The notes under the pieces: generated by a model
Databases searched by the model: none
What the model saw: the letters and a program-made list of their open reading frames with translations, nothing else
What the model was told of the DNA's origin: nothing
Made by a program: the position numbers and the translations under genes
Source: Oscheius onirici
Taxonomy: Eukaryota; Nematoda; Chromadorea; Rhabditida; Rhabditidae
Assembly (NCBI GenBank): GCA_932521025.1
Contig: OW051470.1
Location: 7,922,501 to 7,986,500, forward strand
DNA length: 64,000 nt
Direction: 5' to 3'
Shown here: piece by piece, positions 46,055-59,310 of the stretch
Position numbering within the stretch: position 1 is the first letter of the stretch
How the letters are laid out: the number at the start of each line of letters is the position of its first letter

Positions 46055-49000
46055 TCACCGGCTTTCAAATTTGCCGCCACGAGGAGTGAAGGAGGCCGTC
46101 CTCTGGACGTTTCTTGCCGGCCGTTCGGGGGCCTCGGCTTCCTTCTCTCTGAGATCTATTCCCTCGGTGAGATCCACGAGATGCTGAGAATAGCTCTCGA
46201 TATATGTACAGCCACGTTTCCGGCTACTTCCAGAAACGGAATAGATACGGTCGGATTCGACCCCGGCACGGCAGTATACCTCCACGTCCTGAAATAATTT
46301 ATTTTCGCTTTTTTTTGAATTTCAGAGCCATTTTTGTTCCTTTCCTGATTGCACAGTCTTTTTGGAACCCCATTCTTCTCATTTTCTTGAATCTTTAACA
46401 TAATTTATAGTTCATTTCCAACGAAGAGCAGCACTTAGGCAATTCTTTAAAGGATTTTTTGCAAAATTCTCGACACGAATTTTCGAAAATGACGACCGCG
46501 GCGTTGGATTCTATTCCATTTTGTTCAACTTTGATGATTTTTCAGTTTTCTAGCCGTTTTTTTTCGTTTTTGACTGCGTTTTCGAACTCAGCGTATAAAC
46601 TTACCTACTTGATGAAAAAATCGGAAGAAAATCACCCATTTTCAGAGCGCCACGGCTGTTTTATCGGGAAAACTCGTTTTATGTCAATCAAAAGTGTTAT
46701 TTTTCCCGTTTTTTTATGACAAGTAGGTTTTTATAGGCGTAGAATTCGATTACAGCGTCAAAAATATAAAAAAATGCCAAAAATAACCTAAAAATGAAAG
46801 TAGCAAAAATCGGATTTAGCCACGAAATTTCAAATTGGCGCGCAAACATGAGTGCCGCTCTTCGTTGGAAATGGATCATAGCTGGCAATCAGCAATACTG
46901 TTTTTTACTGGTTTGCCAGAAGAAAAACTATTGAAAAAGCCCCCCGGAAAACGTATAGTCTGTTCTCAAACAGCTGAAAATTGAATTTTCGCCTATTGCT
47001 GGAATTTGATTGGAGTTGTTTTCTCGGTAATTTCTGCAGTTTTACGCCCATTTTGTTCTTCGAACAACAAAAGAAGCAACAATATTCAAGATCAAGGACA
47101 TAAAAATTTTTAAATCACAGAAAAATCCCACGAACTTCGAGAAACAATATTTTCGACAGGTTTCATGCTCTGGTATCACCGAACAAGAAGATGGGTTGAA
47201 GTAGTGTCTGTCAGAACTCTCGGACTTCATCAAAAGCTATGAATGACAAAACGATCACTTATATTGCTCACACGTGTTCGCCTTACCCGTTTAGTACAAG
47301 AGTGGTATACGTGCTACGTTATTACGTTGATAAGAGGTAAAATATAAGGAAAACCTAAAGAGGGCTAATTTTCAGCTGTTTGAATTCGCGGGCAAAATGC
47401 CCGCGAACATCCGTGATTTGGATGTTTTTTGTGAACAGACTATACAAAACAATTCCTGTAAAAACGCAATTGTGCGCCGTACGTAGTCATATTTTCGTTG
47501 TAACGCTGCCTTTTCTCTTTCACTTTTCGGTATTCCTGGCATTTTCTACGTGTTTTTGATCTCGCTAAAGAAATGAAAAAGACCAACCTTCCCGCTCCCG
47601 TAGGCAGCATAAACCTTTATTCCCTTCTCCACGATGTTCCTCAACACGAGCGATTTTTGCTTTAGCGGATCTGTTGAGAAGCTTGGATTGAAGAACAACA
47701 ATCCGTGAGGGAAATTATGCTGAGCTAGCCAGGAAGACAATGTCCTTTGTTGAAGATCTGGCCTGGCTGTTAGGTACAAAATGAGATAGCCAGCTTCGTG
47801 CCAATGCCGAACGACATCCACGGCTCCCGGTCTCACTCGGGGATCTTTTCCAGTCACACTGATCGAAGCCGTAAGACTTCCGTCGACGGAAAAGACGACA
47901 CATTGAGTGTCCTTCGGGACGACGGCCATGAAAGCATCAAGGTAGGAACGGTCTCCATTGACGACCATCTTGATAGAGTGCAATCCACAGGGCAGTTCTT
48001 TCCGGATGGTTACAGTAACCCGGCCATGACTGTCCGTCTCGAAGACGCCCTCTTTGTACCATTCACCTCTTTGGGTACAGACAAAGACGGAGACGAACTC
48101 TCTGGACAAGGCGACGAGATCCATTGGACCGTAGAAGAATTTGGCTGAGATTGACTGTTGTTCTCCGGAACCGATGACCAGAAGAACGTCGTTGGCACGG
48201 TGGTTTGGGGAGAGGTTACCGATCTGGAAAATGTTCGTACGAGATGTAAGGGATATCCAGACAACCTCCAGTTGTTTTAGAGAACAGCATAACATGCTTG
48301 CCTCCTATACTCTTACATTCCCTGTCTGAATCTGGTTACAGTACCCCCTATTCCAGACGACTTCCAGTTGTACTCTCAAGGGGAGGTAGGTCCATACTTT
48401 TCATTAGATTCTATCACTGCACAGTAGCTACAGTATTCCCAACTCTGACTGACTCATACTTTTACACATTCACAATCTGCATCTAGTTACCGTATCGCCA
48501 GTCTCTGTCTCTCTCGCTCTTACTACCCACTTACTACCCATATCCTACCGTATCCCCAAGAATTCCAGTTGTCTGTTTTTTTTGTAAGTAGTCTAAAGGT
48601 TCTTACTGTTCATCCTGACCTCTCGTTCTCACTACCCATTGTATCATTTTGTCTTGAACTAGTCTGGTTTCTGTATTTCGTATCCCGAATCTCACTCTTG
48701 CTCTCATTAGATTCTGTTGTCTCTCATATTTTACAAACAAAATTTGTCTCTCATGCTCACCTTGAACCTCGACCTCCTTCTCTGCCACTTGGTCGGTGGC
48801 AGATCAATGTTCAGAGGAATCATAGCTGCCGGTAGACAGCTGCTTGTGGATGGATCCTCATAACGGACAAACTGTCTCAAGACAAAGGCTGCCACATCCT
48901 GTGATTCCCAATAAGAGGCATGAAGAATATGAGGCAGGGCAGAAGAGGGTAGGGCTACCATTGCTGCAAATTAAAGTGTCTTTGGTAACCCTCTCTGACT

Positions 49001-52000
49001 CTCACAAACAGTCTCTCTGCCACTTACCATTCGGACAATACAACAACTGATCCATTCTCTTGTCTCCCCACAACTGACTGCTGTCGATTGAGGCATCGTA
49101 TCGGAACGGTTTGCCATCTCCCAGTGGAAACCTCTGATACTTTGGAACGTCGCATGGCGGAACCATAGTCAAAGAGGGCAAAAGTACAGGTTCCAGTCGA
49201 CAACCACACGGATCCAGAGGATAGTAGAGGTTGAAGAGTTGACAGTCAAGAGCTTCAATATCCTGTCCAGATAGCCTCCTTTGAGCGAGGACCAATCCCA
49301 GAGGACAGCCGAGAAGAAAGCCTGTACTGGGTTGGAAGAGAAGTTTTGAAGAAGGAAGCATCATTGAATCGACTGAGAGTCCACTGAAGGAGATCTTTTT
49401 GCGGAGATGACCAGCTGAGGGCGGAGCCGAGTGTTGTCGAGGTGATCTGGGAGGGATTCGGTGACCGTTATTCAGTTCAGTCTCGTGGCGAAGCTCCAGA
49501 CAGGAGTGGGTCTAAAGAGTCGTTTTTATGAATAAAAACGAGGTTTTTGATTTTTTTTAAAGTTTTCTTGGACTCGAAAAAGATTTTATTAGTTCTCGGT
49601 GTTACGGTAGTCCCCAAAAGTACGCAATTGCGTAGCGTTCGAATTCTTTGCGCGGGAAGACAAAATTCAATTTTGCTGTTCTTTTATTTCGGCGTTTTCT
49701 GGTCGAATAAAGTTTTTTCAAGGTTTTTCATGATCTACAAAGTTGCAGCCTTTAATCTGGCCTACAACTTTTTAGAACATCACAAAGCAGAGAAACCCTT
49801 TTTTCTGCCCAAAAAGCCCAAATCCAAAGGATTCCTCACATCTTCCTTGTCTTCTGGAATGGCAGCCGTCAAGCTGTGTCGTTTTGTCTCTTTGAATCCA
49901 TGGAACTCTTTCCGGACCAGTGCCTCATAAAGCAACAGCCCGCCCACAGTGTCCCCTACGACGAACACGTCCCCGTTGAATGTGGGCTGACTGCTGACAA
50001 ATTCCGTGAAGGCGTCGTTGGCCCGTCTAATTGTGCACTCGACTGCCTAAAATCGGGCTCTTAGCATGGAAATTTTGGCTTTTCTAACCTCATTATAGTG
50101 AACAGGATCCGAGGAGACGAAAAGAGCTAGAGATGGATGCAGCAGCCCAAAGTTGGGAGAGATTGAAGACAGTTTTTTGACGGTTCCACTCAGCTCGGCT
50201 CCGCAACTGACCAACTCGACATGGACACGTTCTTTCAGCTGCGGATAGTGCTTTGTAATCAGAGAGTCTATGGTCGATTTGAAAGTTTTCGAGTCTGTTG
50301 TTTTAGAGTCGGCTGGGTTGTCTGGGGAGAAGTCTCCGTGGAAGACCATGACCAAAAGAGCCGCATCGGCTGCTGTTGTAGGGGTGGCTGGGGCAGAGTC
50401 TAAAAACAGAGAGATTCTCTGGAGTCGACTACAGATTTTTTTTAGAGAGACAGTCAGGAAAAGAGAGATAGGGAAGCAGAAAGGCAGCGACAGTAGAACA
50501 GAGATTTAGACAGACAGTAACTGGCAGACTCTGAGATAGTACCATAGAGTCAAGGAAGGCAGAGAGACTGGTTTAACAGAAGAATCAGGGAAGTAGAGAG
50601 ACTCAGAATCAGCTTCCAGAAAGGGAGAGGCAGGAGGAGTGGAAAAGAGAAGTAGACAGACAGTAACAGACAGACAAAGGGACACGATACAGTATATATA
50701 TTGAACTCACTTTCATCTCCACACTCCAGTTCCAGTTCCGAACTCCATCTGATGATCGACGGCTTTTGAACCAACGGACCCTCATCACAGTCGTAGTAGA
50801 GATCATTCGAAACGGCATCCGAGTTGTCTTCTTCCTCATCCTCCATGTTCTCTTCTGGTCTGAAAGACTCTGACTCCGTATTTATCTCGGCATTGTTCTC
50901 CAGCGGAAATGTTCTATTGATTCCTCAGACATCCTGGAAGGGCAGAGCAAGAGTTTCAGGGCCCGCTGCTCCCCTTGTTTGAGCTCAAATAGTGCCACGT
51001 GAGGTGCGAGATAGACTATTTCCGCCTGACGCACATTCGCCAATAAAAGATGAGAAGAAGTCACATAACTCTCTGCTTTGTTTGTGGCGTTGGCAAGAAA
51101 ATAGATGCGCGGTAATAGCTACCGTAGTACAAAACTGGTTTTGGTGGGAAGAACGACGATACTACGATAAAACCTCTTTTTGAGAAGCCTTTTTTCGGAG
51201 GTGAAGACAGCAAATTCAAGCTTTGTAATGTTCTGCAAAGTTGTAGCCCTGATCAATATCTACAATCATGTAAAACATCAGAAGACTCGAAAATGCCGTC
51301 TTCAACCACAGGAGACAGAATTGGGAATTTTTGAGAAGCGGGCTTCTACTACATCTTTTACAGTAAACGACTAATAAATGACGAAAAAGAAGTCCTACCC
51401 GCAGCTCATGACGGCTGACAGATGAAGAGCCAAGTCGTGTTCAAGTCTTCGGATGTCCTCAATTGTCAAACCGTACCATTCGTCTTGCCAAGCCCAGGCC
51501 TGTCTGTGAGCGCGGAGCATAGTTCTCCGCAGCGCCAAATCGTGTATCCATCGCTCAGCTCGTGACTAAAAAGCACCTGTTTTGTATGTGAAATTTGCCA
51601 GGAGAAGCACCTGCAATCCCCAGTAGCGGAACTCGACTTTGCACAGCTTGTAGGCACACATGATCGGTTTGCCTAAAGATGAGCTCTTTCTGTCGCAAGC
51701 TGAACTGTTTGACTGTGCTGTGTTGTACGTGGTACGCAGTTACATTTTTATTACGACGAGCAAGATTCCTTCATTTCATTTTCGTTTTTCCTCCTGTCGT
51801 TGTTTCTGATTTTTAATTATGGGAAGTGTGGTAAAATAAAAAAAAATGGTGTCAGAATGTAAAGAAAACATAATTTTATAGAAACGCTGCGGAAATGAAA
51901 AACGTTCATTAGCGTTCCAAAAAGCTCTTACTGTTAAATTTTTCATTGAGACGCTGACAATAAACTTTATTCTTTGTTGGGTTTGTTAGAATGCTATAAA

Positions 52001-53953
52001 AATAACAAAAATGAGTGCTGTACGTCACAACTTAGCTAAAAGATCGAGTTTCATATTGAACTCACCTTTCCTGACGCAATCCTGCACCCAATCGTCGGTC
52101 AAGGTACCTCTACCCGTTTTCTGACTCCTGAAAAGCTTGGGATCTTCCTCTTTGAGATAGTCGGCCGATGAAATTGGATCCACAACAAAGTCCATTACGT
52201 CTACGCAGCGATTTTTTAGCTCTTCGCCTTTCAGGTTGAAAATGTTCGGCTGCTGGCCAGCATCGTTGCAGTAGACCGTTTCGACTTCAATGCTCACCCG
52301 ATCCATCATCGGCGTCGAATATCTGACCAGGTTTTCGAGTATTTTTTTTTCCAGTTACCTGGTTTTCGTCACTGGATAAGCATTCCAGCTTTCCTCGTGT
52401 GCATCCAGCGCTGACGATGGCATAATTGAGCGGATCCATGCTGAATTTTAGAGCTTTTCTAATGGTGGAAAATGAAATTCCTAGCTCGTAACCCTCTTGT
52501 GCCTGACGTGATTGAGCAAACATGCGATCAGAGAGCAAAATCGCTTCTTCTTCGTCCCATCGACAAAGCAAATTTCAGCAAATTAGGTCCCCCAATTGGC
52601 TGCACGTCGTAAACAATCAGTCTACCTGGAATCTTGCTGCCAACGTGATAAATTTTGAAGGTGTACTGGCCGCTGCCACCCGGCCCGTCGTCATACGGCT
52701 GATTGGTGATAATTTCCACTCCGGCATCGTGTCCTGACGATTCTTGTCGACTCTTTTTCTGAAAAAGTCTCGGTTCTTCCACCAGGAACTGGTTATGAGT
52801 ACACTATGTCTATTTCCGCATGTTTTGTCGCCACAAGTATGACTCCAAAACGGGAAAAACTACATGTTTTGGCAACTACCCAATAATCATCAGACTTCCG
52901 CCCGGCCAGAACGTTTAATAATAAACAATTAGGAATTCATCCGTGCGGCTCTGCCTCCCATGGGAGAATCGTTTTTTTTTTTCACTCGGGCCAATACCCG
53001 CTAATCCGAGTACTAAGCCGTCTCGATTGAAGCCTTTTCCAAGAGAGCGATAATCTTCCACCGAATGTCTTGTTTCAAAACAAGAGAGAGTCGCGGAACA
53101 GATGGCTGTCCCCACGGGAGGCCACGTTTTGATGCTGCTTTTTTCTCGCTCTGCTGGAGAGAGTTGGGTTACCCACCGGGGGGTCAAACAAGAAATAGGC
53201 ACTCAAGAGGCGACAATTTGATCGAGGAACCAGTTATTTTTTGTTTAGAATTATTTTTTATGTCAGTGATCCTATGTGAATGATTCTATTCTCTTGTGGC
53301 TGGCCCAAAAAAGCGTCATAAAATGATGCAGAACAAAAGATAATCGCTGGGAATTCGCACCGATTACGGCTGAGCCGTGACAGGTGATAACCTTTGCCAG
53401 CTAGCGGAACGAACGGTCTGGCATAGATTATAGCGTGATTTTTCAGTTTGCTGAATTTGGAGTTCGGGGAAAAAGTTCAAAGAAATTTTATTTTTAGTTA
53501 GTCTGAGTGAGATTGCCGAAAGATCAAAGAAACATCGGTTGATTGGTCATAATTTAGCCTTTTGAGGAGACAAAACAAGAAATAAACAGCAAAATGATGG
53601 AATGTGGTTGCTGTGTGTTGACAAGCTATAAGAAAAAGTTTTTGAAAATCATGACGAGGACGATGCCAAAGCTATTTACAACTCAATCTACTCCATGTGA
53701 AGCGTAGCATTGTGCAAAAGACAATAAGATTGCTCATATAATTCAATTTCAGCGACGTAAATTGGCCAAAACAGGTTATGAGCGGAAAACGTTTGTATTT
53801 GGCCATATTTTTTGAGGAAAACGATGAATTTGGAGTGAAAAAAAAAAAGCAGGAAAATCTAGAAAAAAAGCATGCCTGTATCATGTAGAGCTGAGCAATG
53901 CGATACTCTTCCACGGTGAGTGGAAGCAGGATTCGATACTCCTTGACCAGCAT
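46055..53953 (-). CDS. pitp-1: PITPNM/RdgB phosphatidylinositol transfer protein (PITP, DDHD, LNS2)
   Basis: Exons: 53953-53876, 52758-52626, 52440-52359, 52322-52066, 51672-51611, 51565-51399, about 51055-50932, 50859-50711, 50399-50089, 50046-49840, 49511-49028, 48963-48761, 48223-47588 and 46288-46055. Order: PITP domain ([60 protein letters not shown]), an acidic linker ([15 protein letters not shown]), DDHD domain ([17 protein letters not shown] through [17 protein letters not shown]), then LNS2 ([35 protein letters not shown]). The family moves PI and phosphatidic acid at ER-plasma membrane contacts. Intron 1 has a GC donor after MIQ. The junction near 51060 does not phase and may hide a small exon. 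Confidence 0.9.
46954..47444. mobile_element. TIR element with TATAGTCTGTTC ends
   Basis: It begins TATAGTCTGTTCTCAAACAG and ends GTGAACAGACTATA. The CAGCTGAAAATTGAATT text inside the left end is mirrored by AATTTTCAGCTGTTTGAATT near 47375. About 490 bp, no credible coding frame. It lies in the last intron of the PITPNM gene. The ends resemble those of the elements at 3068, 4070 and 61203. Confidence 0.75.
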
Positions 53954-54979
53954 GCTGTGGCTTCAGACGAGGAATCATGTCGCCATCTTCAGCAGTGCCG
54001 AGCCTCCTCGCCTGAGCAGCCCATATCTGCGTGTTGCGCACACGGGGGGCCACGCCCCCTCTCTGTGTGTCCCCAGCCAGCCGCCGCATCAATAGCATTT
54101 CCGCTAATCATGAAATATTAGTTGGCCAGGGTTGTTGAGCAGCTATTCTCGTTATTTTTACCTAGTAAAACCGTTTTTTATCGATAAAAATTACCAACCT
54201 CAGGCCCGATTCCAAACCGCTACCGCTTTGAACTCACGAGCTGCCCGCGTAAACGCGCTCCATGGACTACGGTAATTTTAGACAGTCCTTTGAATACTTT
54301 TTGTTTCAAAAGCACAGATGTCGTCATTTTTAGCCGTTTCTTCGTGTTTTTGTTGATATTTTTGCTGCAAGAGCTTGCAGAAGTGATGGGACATTCGCCC
54401 GGTGAATCATCTGGAACGCTTGTTTTAGTCGTTTTCGACCTTTACCGTTCTAACATCGTCGAGAATCATTAGAGGAGGGTTAAAACAACAGAACGCTAGC
54501 GAATGCCTGTTGAAATTTGCTGAAGGCGTGGTCTGGATGTCCTAGGGACCGTATCCGAGTTCTTTTGCAAATTTGCTATTTTCTGACAGAACTGGCCGAA
54601 AATCACATGTAAAAACGTGCGGCCTTCCTGTTTTTACCCAGAAAGACCACCAATTGCTAAAACTAGTCAAATTATCGCTTTTTCTCTTTGCATTCTATTT
54701 CTTTCCCTTATTTTCAACGCTTCTGTTTCAGATATCCTGCTTCGCCGCTACTAACCTCATTTATTAGGCTTCTAGTTATCTCAAAAGGTTCGTTTCTTCG
54801 TATGTCTTCAACTGTTCCTGTCCTGTTTATCCAAATTTTGGTCATAAAATTAAGTACTCTTGCCAGCAACAAGCGCTGGCAGTCTTAAATTGCCTAAGTT
54901 CAAAGTATCTCTAAAATCGTATAAAAAGTCAAATCATCAAATTCTATTCCAAATAACCGCATTTTTCAGACACAAAGTC
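53954..54979. other. Intergenic, divergent promoter region
   Basis: About 1.0 kb between PITPNM (-) and PP4 (+). The left part has a GC-rich segment near 53990-54100 upstream of the PITPNM start. The right end carries a TTTTTCAG acceptor 10 nt before the PP4 ATG. Small frames at 54290, 54573 and 54688 have no domain. Confidence 0.5.
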
Positions 54980-56834
54980 ATGGCCGAAAATACAGCTGCT
55001 TGTCCCGATTCCCCGACCGTAGGAGCTGGTCTAGTCGAGATGTCCACCGAGGACCTGGACAAGTCAGTTTTCTTATTCCTTTCCAGCAAAAAACCTCGTA
55101 TTTTCAGACACATCGCTACACTAATGAAATGCGAGCTAATATCAGAACAAGATGTGAAAGCGCTGTGTTCGAAAGCTCGCGAAGTGTTAGTACAGGAAGG
55201 CAACGTCCAGACCATTGATTCTCCCGTAACCGTGAGTTTCTTCCATCTTTTTTTTGTTTTTTGGAGACTTCTGAATCTGTGTAGCAGCTACAACCCCTAC
55301 AGATAGACAGCTTGTAAATAGTTGTAGACAACGCAAGCACCTAGACCATGTAAAGTTGTGTTTTTGATCGAAATCACGAACACAAAATCCTAAAAAAAGC
55401 AGTAGTCGTGGTTTATTTCCCGAAAACCACAGTTAGACAGCTGTTGGACATGTCGTTATTGCCGTTACAATCTTCATTGTCGTGCCCAAAACCTCAAAAT
55501 GCCACAGCAACCAGAGATCGACAGCTGTTAGGTGGAAAGCAGTGTTTGAAAAAGAATATCGATAAGAACTTCTGGAAACTTCACGTTGTGGCTGAGCCAC
55601 AGTGGCTTCCAATCTAAAATCTGTCTAACTGTCTCAACTGTAGGAGAAACTTTACCTAAAATCACCGCATTTCGCCCACTGGTAGCTCAAGCCTCCATTT
55701 TTAATCTAAATATACAAATTCCAGATCTGTGGTGACATTCACGGCCAATTCTACGATCTGATGGAGTTATTCAAGGTCGGAGGCCACATTCCCGACACCA
55801 ACTACCTCTTCCTCGGAGATTTTGTCGATCGCGGCTTCTATTCAGTCGAAACATTCCTCCTTCTTCTAGCCCTGAAGGTCCGCTATCCAGATCGCATGAT
55901 GCTCATCCGAGGAAACCACGAAAGTCGACAAATAACACAGGTTCTCTTAATTTTTATAGTCTTTTTCATTAAAACTTGCTAGGTGTACGGATTTTATGAC
56001 GAGTGTCTACGGAAGTACGGGAACGCCAGCGTCTGGAAGTGCTGTACCGAAGTCTTCGACTATTTATCCTTAGCAGCCGTCATCGATGGAAAGGTAGCTT
56101 TTTAAAAACTTTTCATTAAAAATAAAGATGGTATTTAGGTTTTCTGTGTGCACGGTGGTCTCTCCCCTTCAATCAGCACACTAGATCAAATAAGAGTCAT
56201 CGACAGAAAGCAGGAGGTGCGTTAACTTTTATTTATTTTTATTTGAAGAGCATGATCTTGATGCTGTTTGCTAACCGATCCAGCTAGAAGATGAAAAGAA
56301 GTCGTATCTTTCCGGAAAATTCGCCCAGAAAATTTCAGAATTTCGATCATGCATTGTTCAAAGGAAGAATCTTTTTCAGGTCCCGCACGACGGCCCGATG
56401 TGCGATCTGCTCTGGTCCGACCCCGAAGACAGCTCTAATGGTTGGGGGATGAGTCCCCGCGGAGCAGGATATCTCTTCGGATCCGATGTAGTCAAAGTAT
56501 TTCCTTTTTTTTGTACTTTTTGACACAAAAATTAAGACCTTCTGCGAGACGAACGGCGTGAATCTGATCTGTCGGGCACATCAGCTAGTCATGGAAGGCT
56601 ACAAATGGCATTTTAACGAGAGCGTTCTGACCGTCTGGTCCGCACCGAACTATTGTTACAGGTTCTTTTTTCACAAATTTTGCTTAAAATTACAAAAAAT
56701 TAAGATGCGGAAATGTGGCAGCGATTCTGGAGCTGGACGAACAGCTGAATAAAGATTTCACAATTTTCGAAGCAGCTCCGCAGGAAAATCGCGGAGCCCC
56801 GGCCAAAAAGCCCCAACCGGACTATTTCCTCTGA
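54980..56834 (+). CDS. pph-4: Protein phosphatase 4 catalytic subunit
   Basis: Eight exons: 54980-55062, 55108-55231, 55725-55940, 55983-56093, 56139-56216, 56380-56496, 56537-56661 and 56705-56834. The PPP motifs [41 protein letters not shown] and [11 protein letters not shown] are intact. The C-terminus ends PDYFL, the methylated and regulated tail of PP4 rather than PP6. A 20-residue extension precedes the usual start ([10 protein letters not shown]). In other animals PP4 acts at centrosomes and in meiosis and DNA repair. The acceptors of exons 7 and 8 are both AAATTAAG. A TTTTTCAG site just before the ATG may be a trans-splice site. Confidence 0.95.
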
Positions 56835-57214
56835 AAGAGAGAGATCTCTCAACTTCTGCTCATTCTAACCCACCCCCCGAAATTCTACGTGTACTGTTCG
56901 TGCATTACAACCTTTCTTGTTTATTTTCTCGCTACGAATACGATTAAATTGGTTCTTACCTTGTCTTGTTTCATTATGATTAGGTTATTCTGTTGTTTCT
57001 ATATGAATACTTTTGTCAGTTGAGGATATAGTCTTCAGAAGCCAAAAATGGTCGAATGTTATTTCACTCGTTTACCGTCAAAATATAAAAAGCTATTTTT
57101 TTGCCAGAATTATGATGAAAAAAGTGTTAAGAAAAGAAAAATTTAGTAGAAATTGGCGAAAGGACGGATAAAATAGGCTCAAAAGACCTGAAACGATAAT
57201 AAGCTCATTTGCAG

Positions 57215-58185
57215 ATGTTGCGCACATTGTTCCGACCAGTTCTGACAGTCTGCCGAGCCAGTAGCCAGTCCGCTGCTCTCTCAAACGATATGAAGCAGAA
57301 AATAGACGAGATTGTGAAGAAGGACGACGTCGTCGTCTTCATGAAAGGCACACAGCAGGAGCCTATGTGCGGCTTCTCTAAAAATGTCAAACTTGTCAGT
57401 TTTTATTGAAAATTAGTAGCAAAAGTTTTACATTACAGGTCCTTAGTTAATTATTTACAGGTCCTAGACTACCACAACGTCGCATTCAAAGACTACAACG
57501 TGCTGGCCGATCAGGAGCTCCGTGAAGCTATCAAAGTCTACAGCGATTGGCCAACTATTCCTCAGGTTCGTTTTACAGCTGGTTTTTGCCTTTTGCAACA
57601 AGCTCTTTTCGAATTACATGCCACAAGGCTTTCCAAATGTAGAAATCAGCTGTTTTGACGTGATACCAGCTGAATATGGAAGAGATTGGCAGGATTCTGC
57701 TCTCAAAAGCTTATGAGCTCACTATTTTCTGTTTTGACAACAAGTTTCGTAAATTTGGAGATGACAGTATGTATTTTGCCAATATAAAGCTATCAGAACT
57801 TCTTTGGAAGCAAAAATATGCTCCTTTTCGTTCCCAAGCGCCGATTTTGCCCCCATTCAGCTTCAGTTTTGTCACTGTTCGCCTGTATTTCGTCCTTCAG
57901 TCAAACCTCCCCTATCACCCACACTAATTTACGTACGAAAAACGAAGGTTCCTACTGACCTTTCGGAAATGCTTGTTTACGTTCTCAAAATTTTGCTCTA
58001 GACTTCCATTTTCAGGTTTACGCTAAAGGAGAATTCGTCGGCGGTTGTGATATAATGATCCAGATGCACAAGGACGGAGAAATTAGGTCCGTTTTCCTTC
58101 GCTTGTTTGTCCTAAAAGGGCCATTTTCAGTGACTTCTTTGACGAAAAACAGATCCCGAGCAAGTATGGGAACTTCAAAAAGTAG
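57215..58185 (+). CDS. glrx-5: Mitochondrial monothiol glutaredoxin 5
   Basis: Exons 57215-57394, 57461-57565, 58016-58086 and 58131-58185 give about 136 residues. A basic amphipathic leader (MLRTLFRPVLTVCRASSQSA) is a likely mitochondrial presequence. The glutaredoxin fold follows: VVFMKGTQQEPMCGFS with the CGFS monothiol active site, WPTIPQVYAKGEFVGGCDI (the Thr-Ile-Pro and Gly-Gly-Cys-Asp glutathione contacts), and KDGEIS. Glutaredoxin 5 carries [2Fe-2S] clusters in mitochondrial iron-sulfur protein assembly. The family's usual length agrees. A TTTGCAG site abuts the ATG. The third intron (57566-58015, 450 bp) contains open frames I regard as noise. Confidence 0.93.
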
Positions 58186-58669
58186 ATGTTCGTTTTTATA
58201 GGTTCTTTGCCATTTGTTTTGTTTGTTAAATATTATTTAGAAAGAGACTGAAATGAAGGTAGTTTTTCCCCCACGAGTGTAGATGATATTTCCGAGAGGA
58301 AATAATGCATTATTCCCAGCCCCAGGCGGCAGTTTTGGTCCTCCAGGTTCATATAAAAGCTCTTCGAAGAGTGCGGCTCATTGTTCAACATCTTGACATA
58401 ATCCACCAGCCAGACGGCTATATTTGTCAGGCTTTCCTCAAGGTTCTGTAAATACCATAGAGACGATGTTTAGCTTCCTGACTCTACTAGTCGTCTAGAA
58501 TTGGCTCAAAATAGGTCCAAAAACTATCTTACTCCAATAACGTAATCAGCAAGCTGAGTTTGTTTGCCGCAACCAGGGATAGCAAACCTGACCGAAAAAG
58601 TCGCCCCGGCCAAGTTGGGCCAGGCCAGGTTGTAAACAGGGCTCGAGCCTGACGGTTTTTTGCGATTTT

Positions 58670-58935
58670 CTCCAAATACTCCAATTTTCTCGATTTTTTT
58701 TCAGACATAGCTTACTGCTTTGTTGACTTCTAGCAAACAAGAAATTGGAATTTAGATTAGTAATTTTCGAAGAAAATAGGAAAGCTCGGTGGCTCGAGCC
58801 GGCACATTTTTCTCGAAAATTACTAATTTAAATTCCAATTTTTTGTTTGCTAAAAGTCAACAAAGCAGTAAGCAATGTCTGAAAAAAAATAGAGAAAATT
58901 GAATCAGATTTGGAGAAAATCGCAAAAAAAAAAAA
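58670..58935. repeat. Long internal inverted repeat of the hAT-like element
   Basis: The left arm, including CTTACTGCTTTGTTGACTTC and GAAATTGGAATTTAGATTAG, is mirrored by the right arm (CTAATTTAAATTCCAATTTT, AAAAGTCAACAAAGCAGTAA). The arms are about 125 bp with a small centre at about 58795. Diverged at about one base in ten by eye. Confidence 0.85.
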
Positions 58936-59201
58936 CCGTCTGGCTCGAGCCGGCTCGGTGCCCAAGTATACTGGCCAGGTTTGCCGGCTAGGATCGCGGC
59001 GGGACCCTTGCGGCGGGTTACTGTAGCAAACGATAAAACTCCATTTTCCTTATAGACTCTTGTATACTAGATGTTATTTTTTCCCTTTTTTCGTTGCAAC
59101 ACGTTATAAAGTCACCAACAACGACAATAAAATAAGAAAACAAGGGAAAATGGAGTTTTATCGATTTGCTACAGTAACCCGCCGCGATCCTAGTCGCCGC
59201 T

Positions 59202-59310
59202 GTTTACAACCTAACCTGGCCTGGCCAGGCCAGGTTGGCGCCGTGTTTACAACCTAACCTGGCCTGGCCAGGCCAGGTTGGCGCCGTGTTCACAACCTGG
59301 CCTGGCCAGC
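59202..59310. repeat. Tandem repeat of a self-complementary CCTGGCC unit
   Basis: About two and a half copies of a 46-bp unit: ACAACCTAACCTGGCCTGG, then CCAGGCCAGGTTGGCGCCGT. Each unit is itself palindromic around GGCCTGGCCAGGCC. It lies at the right end of the hAT-like element. Confidence 0.85.

Noticed and set aside
47042-47233. Short minus-strand frame in the last PITPNM intron
   Set aside because: It lies inside the 46954-47444 mobile element and has no recognisable content.
52287-52571. Frame covering part of the PITP domain in the wrong phase
   Set aside because: The conserved text [10 protein letters not shown] and [13 protein letters not shown] is in another frame of the same bases and joins its neighbours in phase.
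57522-58001. Open frames in the large GLRX5 intron
   Set aside because: They are bounded by the strong GTTCG donor and TTTTCAG acceptor that keep the WPTIPQ-VYAKGEF protein sequence intact.
59202-59310. CRISPR array
   Set aside because: There are only two to three abutting palindromic units without unique spacers, inside a transposon, in a eukaryotic genome.
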